Made by a program: the position numbers and the translations under genes. The notes under the pieces were generated by a model. The model was not told the origin of the DNA and did no database searches. It saw only the letters and a program-made list of their open reading frames with translations. This document shows positions 28,440-37,482 of a stretch of DNA of 64,000 nucleotides, piece by piece (within the stretch, counting starts at the first letter, position 1; every line of letters begins with the position of its first letter). The stretch comes from Paenibacillus brevis (GTDB lineage Bacteria > Bacillota > Bacilli > Paenibacillales > Paenibacillaceae), in contig NZ_JAHLQJ010000018.1 of NCBI RefSeq assembly GCF_018919145.1, positions 1 to 64,000 on the forward strand, written 5' to 3'.

Positions 28440-29364
28440 AGATTTCCCTCACAATATAGAGTGGACGACGCTTCGTTTCATCAAAAATTCTACTAATATA
28501 AAGCCCAGTTACTCCTACAATAGAGATTATTATTCCTCCAATAAACCAAATTGAGACTATTAAACTCGCCCATCCCTGGATGCTTGTTTTTCCAAAGAGA
28601 GCTTGGCAAATAATGTAGACTGCATATAAAAATGAAATAAGTGAAATTAGAAACCCTATTTTCACTGTTAAACGCAATGGTTTATCCGAAAAGGAGATCA
28701 TTGTATTAACAGACAGCATTAGTAGCTTTTTAAAAGAATAGCTAGAATTACCAAGCTCTCTCTCCCCATGTTCAATATCCATAGTTGTAGATTTGAATCC
28801 TACCCACTTAATCATTGTAGGGAAAAACCTTAAATTTTCTCGCATAGAAGCAACAGCATTAATCGCTCTTCTGCTATAAACACCAAAGTTCGCTATAGAT
28901 TCATCCTGAGGGGTATCTGTCAAATAACCAAATAATTTATAAAAAAGTCTTGACGACATTTTTTTTAATAATTTATCTTGTCTTTGGTGCCTTCTTCCTT
29001 GCACAATATCATATCCTGCTTGAGCCTTCAGTAACATCTTACTTATCTCTTCTGGTTTATCTTGCAAATCCCCATCCATGACTACTATCCATTCTCCTGA
29101 ACTTTTATCTAGTCCAGCGGTAATCGCATAATGTTGGCCAAAATTTCTTGAAAGATTCAGTCCGATTACTCTATTATCAGAGTCTACTAAACTCTTAATT
29201 TTATCCCATGAATCATCTGGGCTCGAATCATTAACAAATATAATTTCAAAATTCTGTGTGAATTTCTCAAATTCCTTCCTCAGCCTGACATATAATTGAT
29301 CTATAAATGGAGAGTTTTTATAGATTGGGATTACAACTGAAATATCAACTCTACTAGATGGCAT
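28429..29364 (-). CDS. DPM/ArnC/GtrB-like undecaprenyl-phosphate glycosyltransferase
   Basis: 311 residues: a GT2 domain (ISVVIPIYKNSPFIDQL, IFVNDSSPDDSW, and the metal site VVMDGDLQDKPEE) then two C-terminal membrane helices (about 232-254 and 267-291). This layout is that of ArnC, GtrB and CsbB, which put one sugar on undecaprenyl phosphate at the inner face. The segment after the catalytic core (GVYSRRAINAV...RFFPTMIKWVGF) is typical of the group. AAAGGAG ten bases before ATG supports the start. With the SMR-type flippase and the GT-C-like genes upstream it forms a three-component extracytoplasmic glycosylation set. The sugar moved is probably the 4-amino sugar made by its neighbours. Confidence 0.88.
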   Translation of the reverse strand: MPSSRVDISVVIPIYKNSPFIDQLYVRLRKEFEKFTQNFEIIFVNDSSPDDSWDKIKSLVDSDNRVIGLNLSRNFGQHYAITAGLDKSSGEWIVVMDGDLQDKPEEISKMLLKAQAGYDIVQGRRHQRQDKLLKKMSSRLFYKLFGYLTDTPQDESIANFGVYSRRAINAVASMRENLRFFPTMIKWVGFKSTTMDIEHGERELGNSSYSFKKLLMLSVNTMISFSDKPLRLTVKIGFLISLISFLYAVYIICQALFGKTSIQGWASLIVSIWFIGGIIISIVGVTGLYISRIFDETKRRPLYIVREIYEK

Positions 29365-29488
29365 TAAAGCACTGCTCCTTTTTTGTCTACTGAAATGAAT
29401 ACGAAGTAACTGATTAAGTTGCTCTTATTTAGTAGAAGGTTATCCTCCAAAATAGTATTACAGCGAGAAATAATTCAGTTTGCATGCT

Positions 29489-30583
29489 TTAAATGTAACT
29501 ATTTCCGAGTATTATCGCAATCAAATAATATAATCCAGAACAAAAGTGAAAAGCTAAAATCGTTTGCACTAAAGTCTGCTTCCAATTACCATTGCCAACC
29601 TCAATTTTCCACTTAATAAGTTCAATTACCGAAAATAGAAACAATAAAGCAACCATCATGTGCACTCCCCATACAAAGTTTGCATGGGTATATCTAATTC
29701 CTTCCTCTGCTAACACAGCAAATTGCAAATAAGCAATTATTGTTCCAATCCAGCTAAAAAGTAAGTATCTACTATTCCATACAGATTTCGATCTAAATAC
29801 CAATATTCCTAAAGGAAACGACAAACTTAATACAACAGACAACAGTGGAGATGGTGAATACAGATTCCAAACTCCTAAAAAATCAAAGACTATCTTGCCT
29901 CCATCATCTAGATTATATGTTCTAAAATATTGATATATTAATAGAGATCCTGTTGGAACTAAGGTAGCCATTAGGAGAAACCATCTATTGAAAGAAACAT
30001 TTTTAATTAGCATGTACAATGGTGCAGTGAAAATAAAAACCAATACAAAATTAGGCTTCATTACAGTACTTGCCATTAATATGAAGCCTGTTAGCACTAC
30101 ATTCAAAAGTGTAGGTTTCTCCAACATCTTTATGAAATAAATTAATGATAAATATACAAATGGCTTTACAGCAATAAGGGTAGGATTATGATATACATTG
30201 GCACTTGACTGACCAAGATAAAGTTGATTAAAAAATGGCACAAATATAGGTGTGACAATCATTAAAACACTCGTATATTCTAATGCCTTATCAGTATATT
30301 TAGTTAAAAATCTATAGATTATCCAGGAAATAAGAACCACAAGTATCGATAAAGTTAATATACCACTTTCTTCAAAACTAAAAGGAGAAACCAGTGAAAC
30401 TAAAAAAATCAAAAGATAAAGCCCCGGGTGCGGCAGTTGATTATCACCCGCTAAAAATTGTTGACCAAAGCTTATGTGATCAGGCAAGTCAGATGGAAAA
30501 AGTCCAGCTTTATTATATATTTGGTTATAAAATATATAGAAATAAAGAAAGAAAACTCCTGAGAAAAAAACTGTTTTTTTCAT
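29489..30583 (-). CDS. Polytopic membrane protein, possible GT-C glycosyltransferase
   Basis: About 364 residues with nine to ten predicted helices. I do not recognise the family firmly. The first extracytoplasmic loop carries Asp residues in a SDLPDHISFGQQFLAGDNQLPH segment, the place where GT-C enzymes keep their catalytic Asp. It lies just upstream of the ArnC-like glycosyltransferase gene (gap 124 bases), so the simplest idea is a transferase that takes a flipped lipid-linked sugar and places it on the exported glycan. AAAGAGAT seven bases before this ATG favours it over a TTG 11 codons earlier. A-T rich codons set it apart from the chromosome flanks. Confidence 0.65.
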   Translation of the reverse strand: MKKTVFFSGVFFLYFYIFYNQIYNKAGLFPSDLPDHISFGQQFLAGDNQLPHPGLYLLIFLVSLVSPFSFEESGILTLSILVVLISWIIYRFLTKYTDKALEYTSVLMIVTPIFVPFFNQLYLGQSSANVYHNPTLIAVKPFVYLSLIYFIKMLEKPTLLNVVLTGFILMASTVMKPNFVLVFIFTAPLYMLIKNVSFNRWFLLMATLVPTGSLLIYQYFRTYNLDDGGKIVFDFLGVWNLYSPSPLLSVVLSLSFPLGILVFRSKSVWNSRYLLFSWIGTIIAYLQFAVLAEEGIRYTHANFVWGVHMMVALLFLFSVIELIKWKIEVGNGNWKQTLVQTILAFHFCSGLYYLIAIILGNSYI

Positions 30584-31185
30584 ATTGACATCTCTTTCGT
30601 CGCTATTTTTCTTCAAGCCTATTTATCGGAACCCTTACATATTTTTAGGGCTCAATCTAAAGATAACATAGCCTCTTTTCTCTCCCTTGTTTCAATCAAT
30701 GGATAACCCTGTAGAATGACAACAAATTTAGAAATAAATATATTTCTAAAAAAAGATATCTCTCCATTATCAGACACTGTGAAATTGCATTAAAAAGCAA
30801 ACTAGCAAAGTTCGACCTATAGTTTCTTGGGCTTCCTACTAAGCATAGCTTCTCAAGCGTCTAATTTTCTTATAGAAGGACTTCTAGATGTACTTCTGTA
30901 AGGGCGCTGGCAGACGCTCCCTGTTTGTTCTACCATTTGCCCACTTGAATTTGCTAACCGCTAGTTTATGTTGTTAAGTCATAATTTGATTTCCTGAATG
31001 AATCGCATACTACGGTGATGTAAGCGAACGAAATGCGATTCTTGAACTCATTGCAAAAAGTCAAAAGAAATCTCGGGGTCTTTTTTCATAATTTTGCAGT
31101 GGCTCACTATAACATGCTGTCTTTGTTGTAGTCCATGAGACAGATTTCCCTGAAACTCATAATCCGCATGTCAAAATACCTTCTT
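30584..31185. other. Non-coding gap inside the glycan locus, possible insertion scar
   Basis: About 600 bases without a supported gene, the only large gap in the locus. It holds an inverted repeat GAATCGCAT (31000-31008) and ATGCGATTC (31033-31041) and several short degenerate frames. The base composition is more mixed than the surrounding genes. This looks like a scar of a lost gene or mobile element, but I could not identify the family. Confidence 0.5.
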
Positions 31186-32652
31186 TTATAATTCTTTTGA
31201 AATATCTTTATCCCAATATAAAATTGTCAATCCATTGAAATTATAAATCCGATCTGGAACTCCAAATTTTTTTTCGGCGTTCTCTGCATTGATATCACCC
31301 CAATTTGTATTGTCAAATATTAAAAAGTTTGTTGGCTCTGAATACCATGATGTTTTAGAAAACCAAGCAAAAGGAACAATTTCTCCGTTATAAACAACCG
31401 GTCTTATTATTACATCATTCTCACTTTCAAGTGTAACTATTGATGAATTCCAGTAGGAACCATAGCCACGTGTCAATCCTTTTTGTTGCAAAAAGTCTGC
31501 AACTTCCTGATATATGGAGACCGTTTTGTTTAAAGTCACTGTTTGTAATGATGTCAAAGCATAAAGGATAAGAGATATTGATAATGCTACTGTAATTTTC
31601 CTGCTATTAATACGAGATAATGAAAATTTCCCTATATAAATTGAAAAGAAAACGAATGCAGGTAATATATATCTTGTTGTTGCTATATTAATAGGCATAT
31701 TGCTACAAACATATTCAACAATGTTAATCATGATCCCAATTATCAAGAATAATTCTAATGTCGATACATTACTTTTATCTATTTTTTTGATGCTCTGATA
31801 ACCTAACCAAATTGTAAAGATCAAAACGAACAGGTGTAAAATGACTATTAATACTATTGTAGATACTGATTGCCCAAAGAAATTCGCTCCGTATAAATTC
31901 AAGATTCCTTCTATTGTCAACACAACATTCTTTTTCAGTTCATCAATCTTAACAAATCGAGTCTCTCCAATACTTGGAACATTGAACCCAACAAACTTCA
32001 TAACTACTTTGGATGTTACATATGATCCTATAACAATACCAAGCGAAATGTATTCGCTTTTATTCCGAATCGCTTTATATGCACAGGCCAGAACAAAAGG
32101 AACCACAAAAAACCAGAGCACAAAAGGGTCCGCTATCAGAGCCAAAGTAAGAATTATAAACAAGCTTCCATATCTCACATAAATATTTTTCGCATATTCC
32201 CATATAAATAGAGCTAATAAACAATAAAGCAATGAACTAGTATGCATAGGCCCAGAGAACACCATATTCGTAACAAATAAATTTGGTAACCCTACTATAG
32301 CAAATGTAGCAAATGCTCTTTTGTAAGAAATACCATTCTTTTTTTTAGCACTAATCCACATACATACTATAACAAGACCAGTGTAGAAAATTGCGGAACC
32401 AACATAAATAACATTTGTTGAAAATCCGAGAAAAGGTAACAATAATACATATAGGAATAAATCAGTTGTAATATAAGTTCCAGTAGATAAATACCAATTT
32501 CTAAGAAACACATTTCCTTCCAGCATATCTTTAGCTTGCAATACAGCTGAAGCACCATCTGAATTCATAGGAACTTTCAATGACAATGCATAGAAATAAA
32601 TAAATATAATAACAATAAATAAAACAACACTTGGGAGCTTTAAGAATTTCAT
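31186..32652 (-). CDS. Large polytopic membrane protein, GT-C-like glycosyltransferase candidate
   Basis: 488 residues with about eleven helices and a C-terminal extracytoplasmic domain of about 90 residues. The first outer loop reads VPMNSDGASAVLQAKDMLEGN, matching the D/E-containing loop of GT-C enzymes (dolichyl- or undecaprenyl-phosphate-sugar dependent, as in ArnT). No exact family name can be given. It follows the double-domain glycosyltransferase gene by 62 bases. It could transfer the sugar from undecaprenyl phosphate to the polysaccharide outside the membrane, or to a surface protein. Strongly A+T-rich codon use. Confidence 0.68.
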   Translation of the reverse strand: MKFLKLPSVVLFIVIIFIYFYALSLKVPMNSDGASAVLQAKDMLEGNVFLRNWYLSTGTYITTDLFLYVLLLPFLGFSTNVIYVGSAIFYTGLVIVCMWISAKKKNGISYKRAFATFAIVGLPNLFVTNMVFSGPMHTSSLLYCLLALFIWEYAKNIYVRYGSLFIILTLALIADPFVLWFFVVPFVLACAYKAIRNKSEYISLGIVIGSYVTSKVVMKFVGFNVPSIGETRFVKIDELKKNVVLTIEGILNLYGANFFGQSVSTIVLIVILHLFVLIFTIWLGYQSIKKIDKSNVSTLELFLIIGIMINIVEYVCSNMPINIATTRYILPAFVFFSIYIGKFSLSRINSRKITVALSISLILYALTSLQTVTLNKTVSIYQEVADFLQQKGLTRGYGSYWNSSIVTLESENDVIIRPVVYNGEIVPFAWFSKTSWYSEPTNFLIFDNTNWGDINAENAEKKFGVPDRIYNFNGLTILYWDKDISKEL

Positions 32653-32714
32653 AATTAATCCACCTTTAGTATCTCATTGGGTAGTAAATCAAATTAAAAT
32701 GCCTGTTACTACAT

Positions 32715-35087
32715 TCAAGGCCCATCTTGCATAATAAAGTTTTTGATTTTTTTACTTATTATTCCAAAGTCACACGTTGATTTGGTGTAATTTTCCGCTA
32801 TATTCCCCATATTGTTCAGTAGGGAGCAATTATTACATAATTCAAGCAAATAACTAAGTAACAGTTCCTCTTCAAACTGATCAACATCAACCTTCCATAC
32901 ACAATCATCAGGATACTCCATATATGATCCGACATTAGAAACTATACATGGTACACCGGATCCTAAAGCCCTCATCAAAGTAGCCGAAGTTTCACCCATT
33001 GTGGGCCACCGAAGATTAATACATAAATCACTTGCTTTAATGTATTGTTTAAAAGTTTCGATATCCGGTGAGTCAATAAATGTTACATGTTTTTTCATGT
33101 CCAATTTCGACACTAAATGAGTTAATTCCTTTTTATAATGCGGCTCTGGATGACCAATTATTCGAAGATGAACCTCTGGGTTAGTTTCTATAAGTTTCGA
33201 AATCACTTTTATAATGATATCGACTCTTTTGTTTGGAATAACATTTCCAAAGACCCCAATATTAAATTCACTACTTTTGAAATTCAATTTTGCCTGTATT
33301 TCTTTCCGTGAGACATCCTGATTTTCAATGGTTATTCCTGAAGGAATGGAAATAATCGGTCCCTTATAATTCCTGTTTAAACGGATTTTATCTGCCGCAT
33401 ATTTGCTATGGACTAACACTCCAGAGCTCATATCGACAACTCTATTAAATAACGGGAAGTTTTGATTGTCTGGAATTATCTTAGAGTTGGCTAATAACGT
33501 TCCAGCTTCTATACCTTCATTGCCGTTATTATAAACCAATTCATTAACAAACTTTTCAGTGTTGCCTTTTAAATACGTGGAGTATAAAAAAACGCCAAAT
33601 AAATTCAAATCATGCAAAACTACATAACCTGGATATTTTTCCAAAGTATCTATAATCCATTCATGGTACTCGTTATTACCGACATGATATAATCTCAAAT
33701 CAATATTTTCTAATTTTTTTTTGTTCTCGTTTATATCAACAACTTTAAAATTATTAGAGATTATTGGATTAGATGGGATATAACCATTTACAAATATAAT
33801 TACTTCATAAATTTTTTCCAGGTGTACAAGAAGCTCCTCGCTATAATCGGAAATCCCACTTGATTGTGGGTTAAGAGGGCTAATGTAAGCCAGTCGGGGC
33901 TTTTGTAAATCTTCTTGCATTATCATTTCATGTGAAGCAGATTGGAGAGATTCAAAACTTATTATGCTTTCAACAACTGTTCTTTCCCATGAAAAAATTT
34001 TAGCTTGTTCTATCCCCTTCCTTATTAGCTCTGAACGGTAATCCTTATCACTTAAAACTCTAGTAACACTACTTTCTATTTCTTCATCATTAATAGGATC
34101 AACTAAGATAGCCGAATCCCCGGTTATTTCGGGCAAAGAGGAACACTTGCTTGTAATTACGGGCGCTTCGCATCTCATTGCTTCTAATACTGGCAACCCA
34201 AAGCCTTCATATAAAGAAGGAAAGACAAAAACTTCACAATGCCTGTACAAAGCTCGTAATGTGTTTTCAGCCACATAGCCTGGAAATAATAATCGTTCCT
34301 TATTAACACCCTTGCTTATAGCATATTTAAGCAACTCTTCTTGTTCAGATTGTTGTCTTATGCCGCCAATGACTAACGTTAATTCTTCAAAATCATTCAT
34401 AATATTAGAAAAGGCATTGATTAACCCTTTATTATTCTTTCTTGGATCATTACCAGTTAATGAATATATATATGGCTTTTTTAGACCAATTTCGTGTAAA
34501 AGCGCCTTTTCCTCATCCCGAACATTTCTTGCGTTTTCAGCATCTTCATTAGTTGAGGCGTAAATCACCCTGATTTTTTGACTCTCTATTCCGAGGAATT
34601 TTATTAAATCATGCTTCGAAGCATCTGATATCGTAAGAATTAAATCTGCATTCTTTATTTTGTCGGCCCTTTCGTTATAATTTTGTTGGATGCTTTTGGG
34701 CCATTTATCATAGTACTCTTGCTCCATTACTAATGGTATTAGATCATAAACTAAGTAAGATACTTTTGTTAGATTCGTGGTAATTTCAGGCAACTCTATA
34801 TCAAACATAAACGGACTAGTTAAATGAACTATATCAATTTCTTTCTCTAAGAGGAAAGAATTGAATTCTTGTTCAAACCAGCATTGGCTCTCGAGTAATC
34901 TTGAATCGATATCAATATACTGGGATATGAAGGTAAAATACCACTTCCCCCCTTCCCTCTTCATTACATAAAATCTATGCTTATTGTTTACAGTAACAAT
35001 CTTCTTTATCCATTGATATGTATATATACCAATGCCTCTATTCTTCTCATTTGTAAAAAGAGTCTGAATATCGATGAGTATCCTCAT
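32715..35087 (-). CDS. Tandem two-domain GT4 glycosyltransferase
   Basis: 790 residues containing two complete GT-B (GT4) modules. The first (about 1-375) ends with the donor-site EX7E-type motif FVFPSLYEGFGLPVLEAM; a link of about 20 residues leads to the second (about 395-790), with a GVFGNVIPNKRVDIIIKV segment and RWPTMGETSATLMRALGSG. Such fusions in O-antigen and S-layer glycan loci often make repeating units by adding two different linkages, commonly mannose or rhamnose from GDP-sugars. GDP-D-rhamnose genes lie in the same locus. Overlap of four bases with the next upstream gene indicates translational coupling. The linkage made is unknown. Confidence 0.85.
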   Translation of the reverse strand: MRILIDIQTLFTNEKNRGIGIYTYQWIKKIVTVNNKHRFYVMKREGGKWYFTFISQYIDIDSRLLESQCWFEQEFNSFLLEKEIDIVHLTSPFMFDIELPEITTNLTKVSYLVYDLIPLVMEQEYYDKWPKSIQQNYNERADKIKNADLILTISDASKHDLIKFLGIESQKIRVIYASTNEDAENARNVRDEEKALLHEIGLKKPYIYSLTGNDPRKNNKGLINAFSNIMNDFEELTLVIGGIRQQSEQEELLKYAISKGVNKERLLFPGYVAENTLRALYRHCEVFVFPSLYEGFGLPVLEAMRCEAPVITSKCSSLPEITGDSAILVDPINDEEIESSVTRVLSDKDYRSELIRKGIEQAKIFSWERTVVESIISFESLQSASHEMIMQEDLQKPRLAYISPLNPQSSGISDYSEELLVHLEKIYEVIIFVNGYIPSNPIISNNFKVVDINENKKKLENIDLRLYHVGNNEYHEWIIDTLEKYPGYVVLHDLNLFGVFLYSTYLKGNTEKFVNELVYNNGNEGIEAGTLLANSKIIPDNQNFPLFNRVVDMSSGVLVHSKYAADKIRLNRNYKGPIISIPSGITIENQDVSRKEIQAKLNFKSSEFNIGVFGNVIPNKRVDIIIKVISKLIETNPEVHLRIIGHPEPHYKKELTHLVSKLDMKKHVTFIDSPDIETFKQYIKASDLCINLRWPTMGETSATLMRALGSGVPCIVSNVGSYMEYPDDCVWKVDVDQFEEELLLSYLLELCNNCSLLNNMGNIAENYTKSTCDFGIISKKIKNFIMQDGP

Positions 35088-36292
35088 ACGAAAAGATCCT
35101 CCTTGTTGAATCCGTTATCAATCAAAAATTTAACGATCCTTTGGGCCGTTGCATTCCAAGTATATTCTTTCTCAACGTACGCTTTTCCATTCAGGCCCAT
35201 TCGAGATATTTTTTCCTTCGGTGATGAAATAAAATAATCCAAAACTTTCTCAAATGACTCATAATCACTATAAGACATTCCCCCCTTACTTCGTTCACAA
35301 TGTCCTTTGGTAACAGCACATAGGTCATTAACAATTACCGGGGTGCCGCAAAGCCAACTTTCCATGATGACAATCGAGAAACTTTCCATAAGTGAGGGTT
35401 GAATCAAACCAAGGCTTCCAGATAAAACATCGTATTTTTCTTCATCACTAACTTCACCTAAATGAATCATGTTAGGTGATTTGTCTATCACTTCTATAAT
35501 CTCTTCCTCGCCTTTCCCCATAACTACCAATGTTATATTCCTATTAGTTTTCTCTACAAAATTTTTAAAGAACTTTAACAGTTGGGGAACATTCTTTCCA
35601 GTAACGAGTCTGCCGACATATACAAAATAATCACCACTAAGGTTGAACTTATCTCGGGCTCTTCTCTCATTAGGATGGTGGTTAATTTCAACTCCTCCAC
35701 CGGAAATGACAGAGTTGGACAGATCGATACCATGCAGTCTTTCAGTGAGCAGCCTTTCCTCTTCGGTATTAAATAAGATCCCCTTTGCTCTAGTAAGCAT
35801 ATGACCGATAGCCTCTAAACGTGCCAGTTCTTCATCATGTAAACAAGGAATGATAAAACTATGCTCTGGAATAATTCTACTTCCCCAGAAGGTAGTACCG
35901 AACAAATAAGGTATGAATAAAAAAATGTACTCGTGCCCATTCACTTCAATATACTCATACATAGAATCGCTATTTACAGTCTCTAAAAATAATTGTAACT
36001 GCTCAGAATATTTTATTTCTTTGTTATGCAAGACCTTTCCTAGTATCTCTTCGTATTTCAATCTGTTTCTTGCATTCAATGAAAATCTACGGATTAGTAT
36101 CCCATTTACTTGATAACTGCCTTCATTATAGTAATCTTTGCCCCAATCCCAAAATGAATCTTTCCCGCAAGTAGTCAGAATCTCAACATTGCAACCAATG
36201 TCTAATAAACACTTGGCGATTCCGCCTGCAAAGCGCTCAGCACCACCTGAAATCCCATCGTTATACCATGGAGTAATAATTGCAATTTTCAT
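35084..36292 (-). CDS. GT4 family glycosyltransferase
   Basis: 402 residues with the GT-B fold. It begins MKIAIITPWYNDGISGGAERF, an N-terminal glycine-rich acceptor side; the donor side carries GDYFVYVGRLVTGKNVPQLL and LIQPSLMESFSIVIMESWLCGTPVIV with the two Glu of the EX7E motif. Retaining transfer from a nucleotide sugar, probably GDP-linked, is expected. The gene lies between the capping-type methyltransferase and the two-domain glycosyltransferase and overlaps the latter by four bases. Acceptor and linkage cannot be read from the sequence. Confidence 0.86.
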   Translation of the reverse strand: MKIAIITPWYNDGISGGAERFAGGIAKCLLDIGCNVEILTTCGKDSFWDWGKDYYNEGSYQVNGILIRRFSLNARNRLKYEEILGKVLHNKEIKYSEQLQLFLETVNSDSMYEYIEVNGHEYIFLFIPYLFGTTFWGSRIIPEHSFIIPCLHDEELARLEAIGHMLTRAKGILFNTEEERLLTERLHGIDLSNSVISGGGVEINHHPNERRARDKFNLSGDYFVYVGRLVTGKNVPQLLKFFKNFVEKTNRNITLVVMGKGEEEIIEVIDKSPNMIHLGEVSDEEKYDVLSGSLGLIQPSLMESFSIVIMESWLCGTPVIVNDLCAVTKGHCERSKGGMSYSDYESFEKVLDYFISSPKEKISRMGLNGKAYVEKEYTWNATAQRIVKFLIDNGFNKEDLFV

Positions 36293-36307
36293 TATCCACC
36301 AACTATA

Positions 36308-37471
36308 CTATTTTTTTAGAACCAATGAGTAGTTATAATAGTCATTTTCTTTTCCTGTCTCAATTATTGCTCCACTAAGATACGACGCAACCACAGTAAA
36401 CCCCGACACCTCAGCTAAGTGTTTTAGTGCCTCAGGAAATAATGGTTTCTCGTGAGTAGGATCTAGGTAGTACAAATTATGCATTACATAAACAGAAGTA
36501 GTGTTTGGGGTTTCAAGAATTAAGACCCCTTCTTTTTTTAATTTTTTATAAGAAAGATCCAAAAATTCTATTTTTTCAGATAGCGTGAGGTGTTCAATTA
36601 CATGAGCAAGAAAGATAGAATCTATGGATTCATCGCTCTGCTTTTGTAGATATGAATGACCATCTTCAACATACGCTGTTAATCCTTTTTCAATACAAAG
36701 CGATACCAGCCTAGGGTCACTATCCACACCAATTCCCTTTATAGAGCTTTCATTCAATAGTTCTAAAAAATACCCCTGACCACAGCCTATATCTAAGACA
36801 GTATGTTCTGGTTTAATGTACTTTAAGTACTGAGTGAAAATCTGTTTAACTGCATCGCCCGGTGCACTAAAACGTTTGGAAAAAGCAGAATATTCAAATG
36901 CACTATGGGAATACTTCTTTGTTAGCAATTGGATATCCGTCATTATCTCTTCATCTTCTCTTCTTAAATCTCTTATGTCATTATTAAGTCTCGTTATCTC
37001 ATCCTTTAATTCCGTTATAACATTATTTAAGCCATAGACTTGATTGATTAATTTCGTCTCTAGCTGAGTTAAGTTTGTAATAATTTCAATCGAACGATTT
37101 AACCCAGACCACATTTCCTTGTTTAAGTAATGTTGTTGGCTTGAAATGGGGTCTACATACCATTTAGTAAATAGTCTCGCTCCAAACTTCCTTATCGGAA
37201 CAATAATCTTGCCCAAGAGCCTAAATCTAGATACTAATCGAGGCTCCTGAAAGGCTATTGGCATATTAGGTGGAACCTTCCCTGACAATGCCCTAATATC
37301 TTCATTAATTCGTTTCATTAACTCAAAATAACTTGAATTCCCGTCGCTCAATTGGTCAAGATTCTTCTCCTGTTCAACCTCACTAGGAATACTTTCATCC
37401 CCCCCATGTTTACGAACAGTCGATCTAATCTGATTCATTATCATTCCAGGTGTCATTGATTGTTTAGGCAT
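36308..37471 (-). CDS. Coiled-coil SAM methyltransferase, probable glycan chain terminator
   Basis: 387 residues. The N-terminal third is polar; residues about 125-187 form a heptad-rich coiled coil (NLTQLETKLINQVYGLNNVI... with many Leu/Ile/Asn), followed by a class I methyltransferase domain: VLDIGCGQGYF (225-235), GVDSDPRLV, and SIFLAHVIEHL. This combination next to Wzt resembles the chain-capping methyltransferases WbdD (E. coli O9a) and WsaE (Geobacillus S-layer glycan), where a coiled coil can act as a length ruler. It probably O-methylates the last sugar to stop growth and mark the chain for export. Unlike WbdD, no kinase domain is present. Confidence 0.82.
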   Translation of the reverse strand: MPKQSMTPGMIMNQIRSTVRKHGGDESIPSEVEQEKNLDQLSDGNSSYFELMKRINEDIRALSGKVPPNMPIAFQEPRLVSRFRLLGKIIVPIRKFGARLFTKWYVDPISSQQHYLNKEMWSGLNRSIEIITNLTQLETKLINQVYGLNNVITELKDEITRLNNDIRDLRREDEEIMTDIQLLTKKYSHSAFEYSAFSKRFSAPGDAVKQIFTQYLKYIKPEHTVLDIGCGQGYFLELLNESSIKGIGVDSDPRLVSLCIEKGLTAYVEDGHSYLQKQSDESIDSIFLAHVIEHLTLSEKIEFLDLSYKKLKKEGVLILETPNTTSVYVMHNLYYLDPTHEKPLFPEALKHLAEVSGFTVVASYLSGAIIETGKENDYYNYSLVLKK

Positions 37472-37482
37472 TTTGCTTCCTC

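Noticed and set aside
30584-31185. Intact insertion sequence in the glycan locus
   Set aside because: No transposase frame and no convincing pair of terminal repeats; at most a scar.
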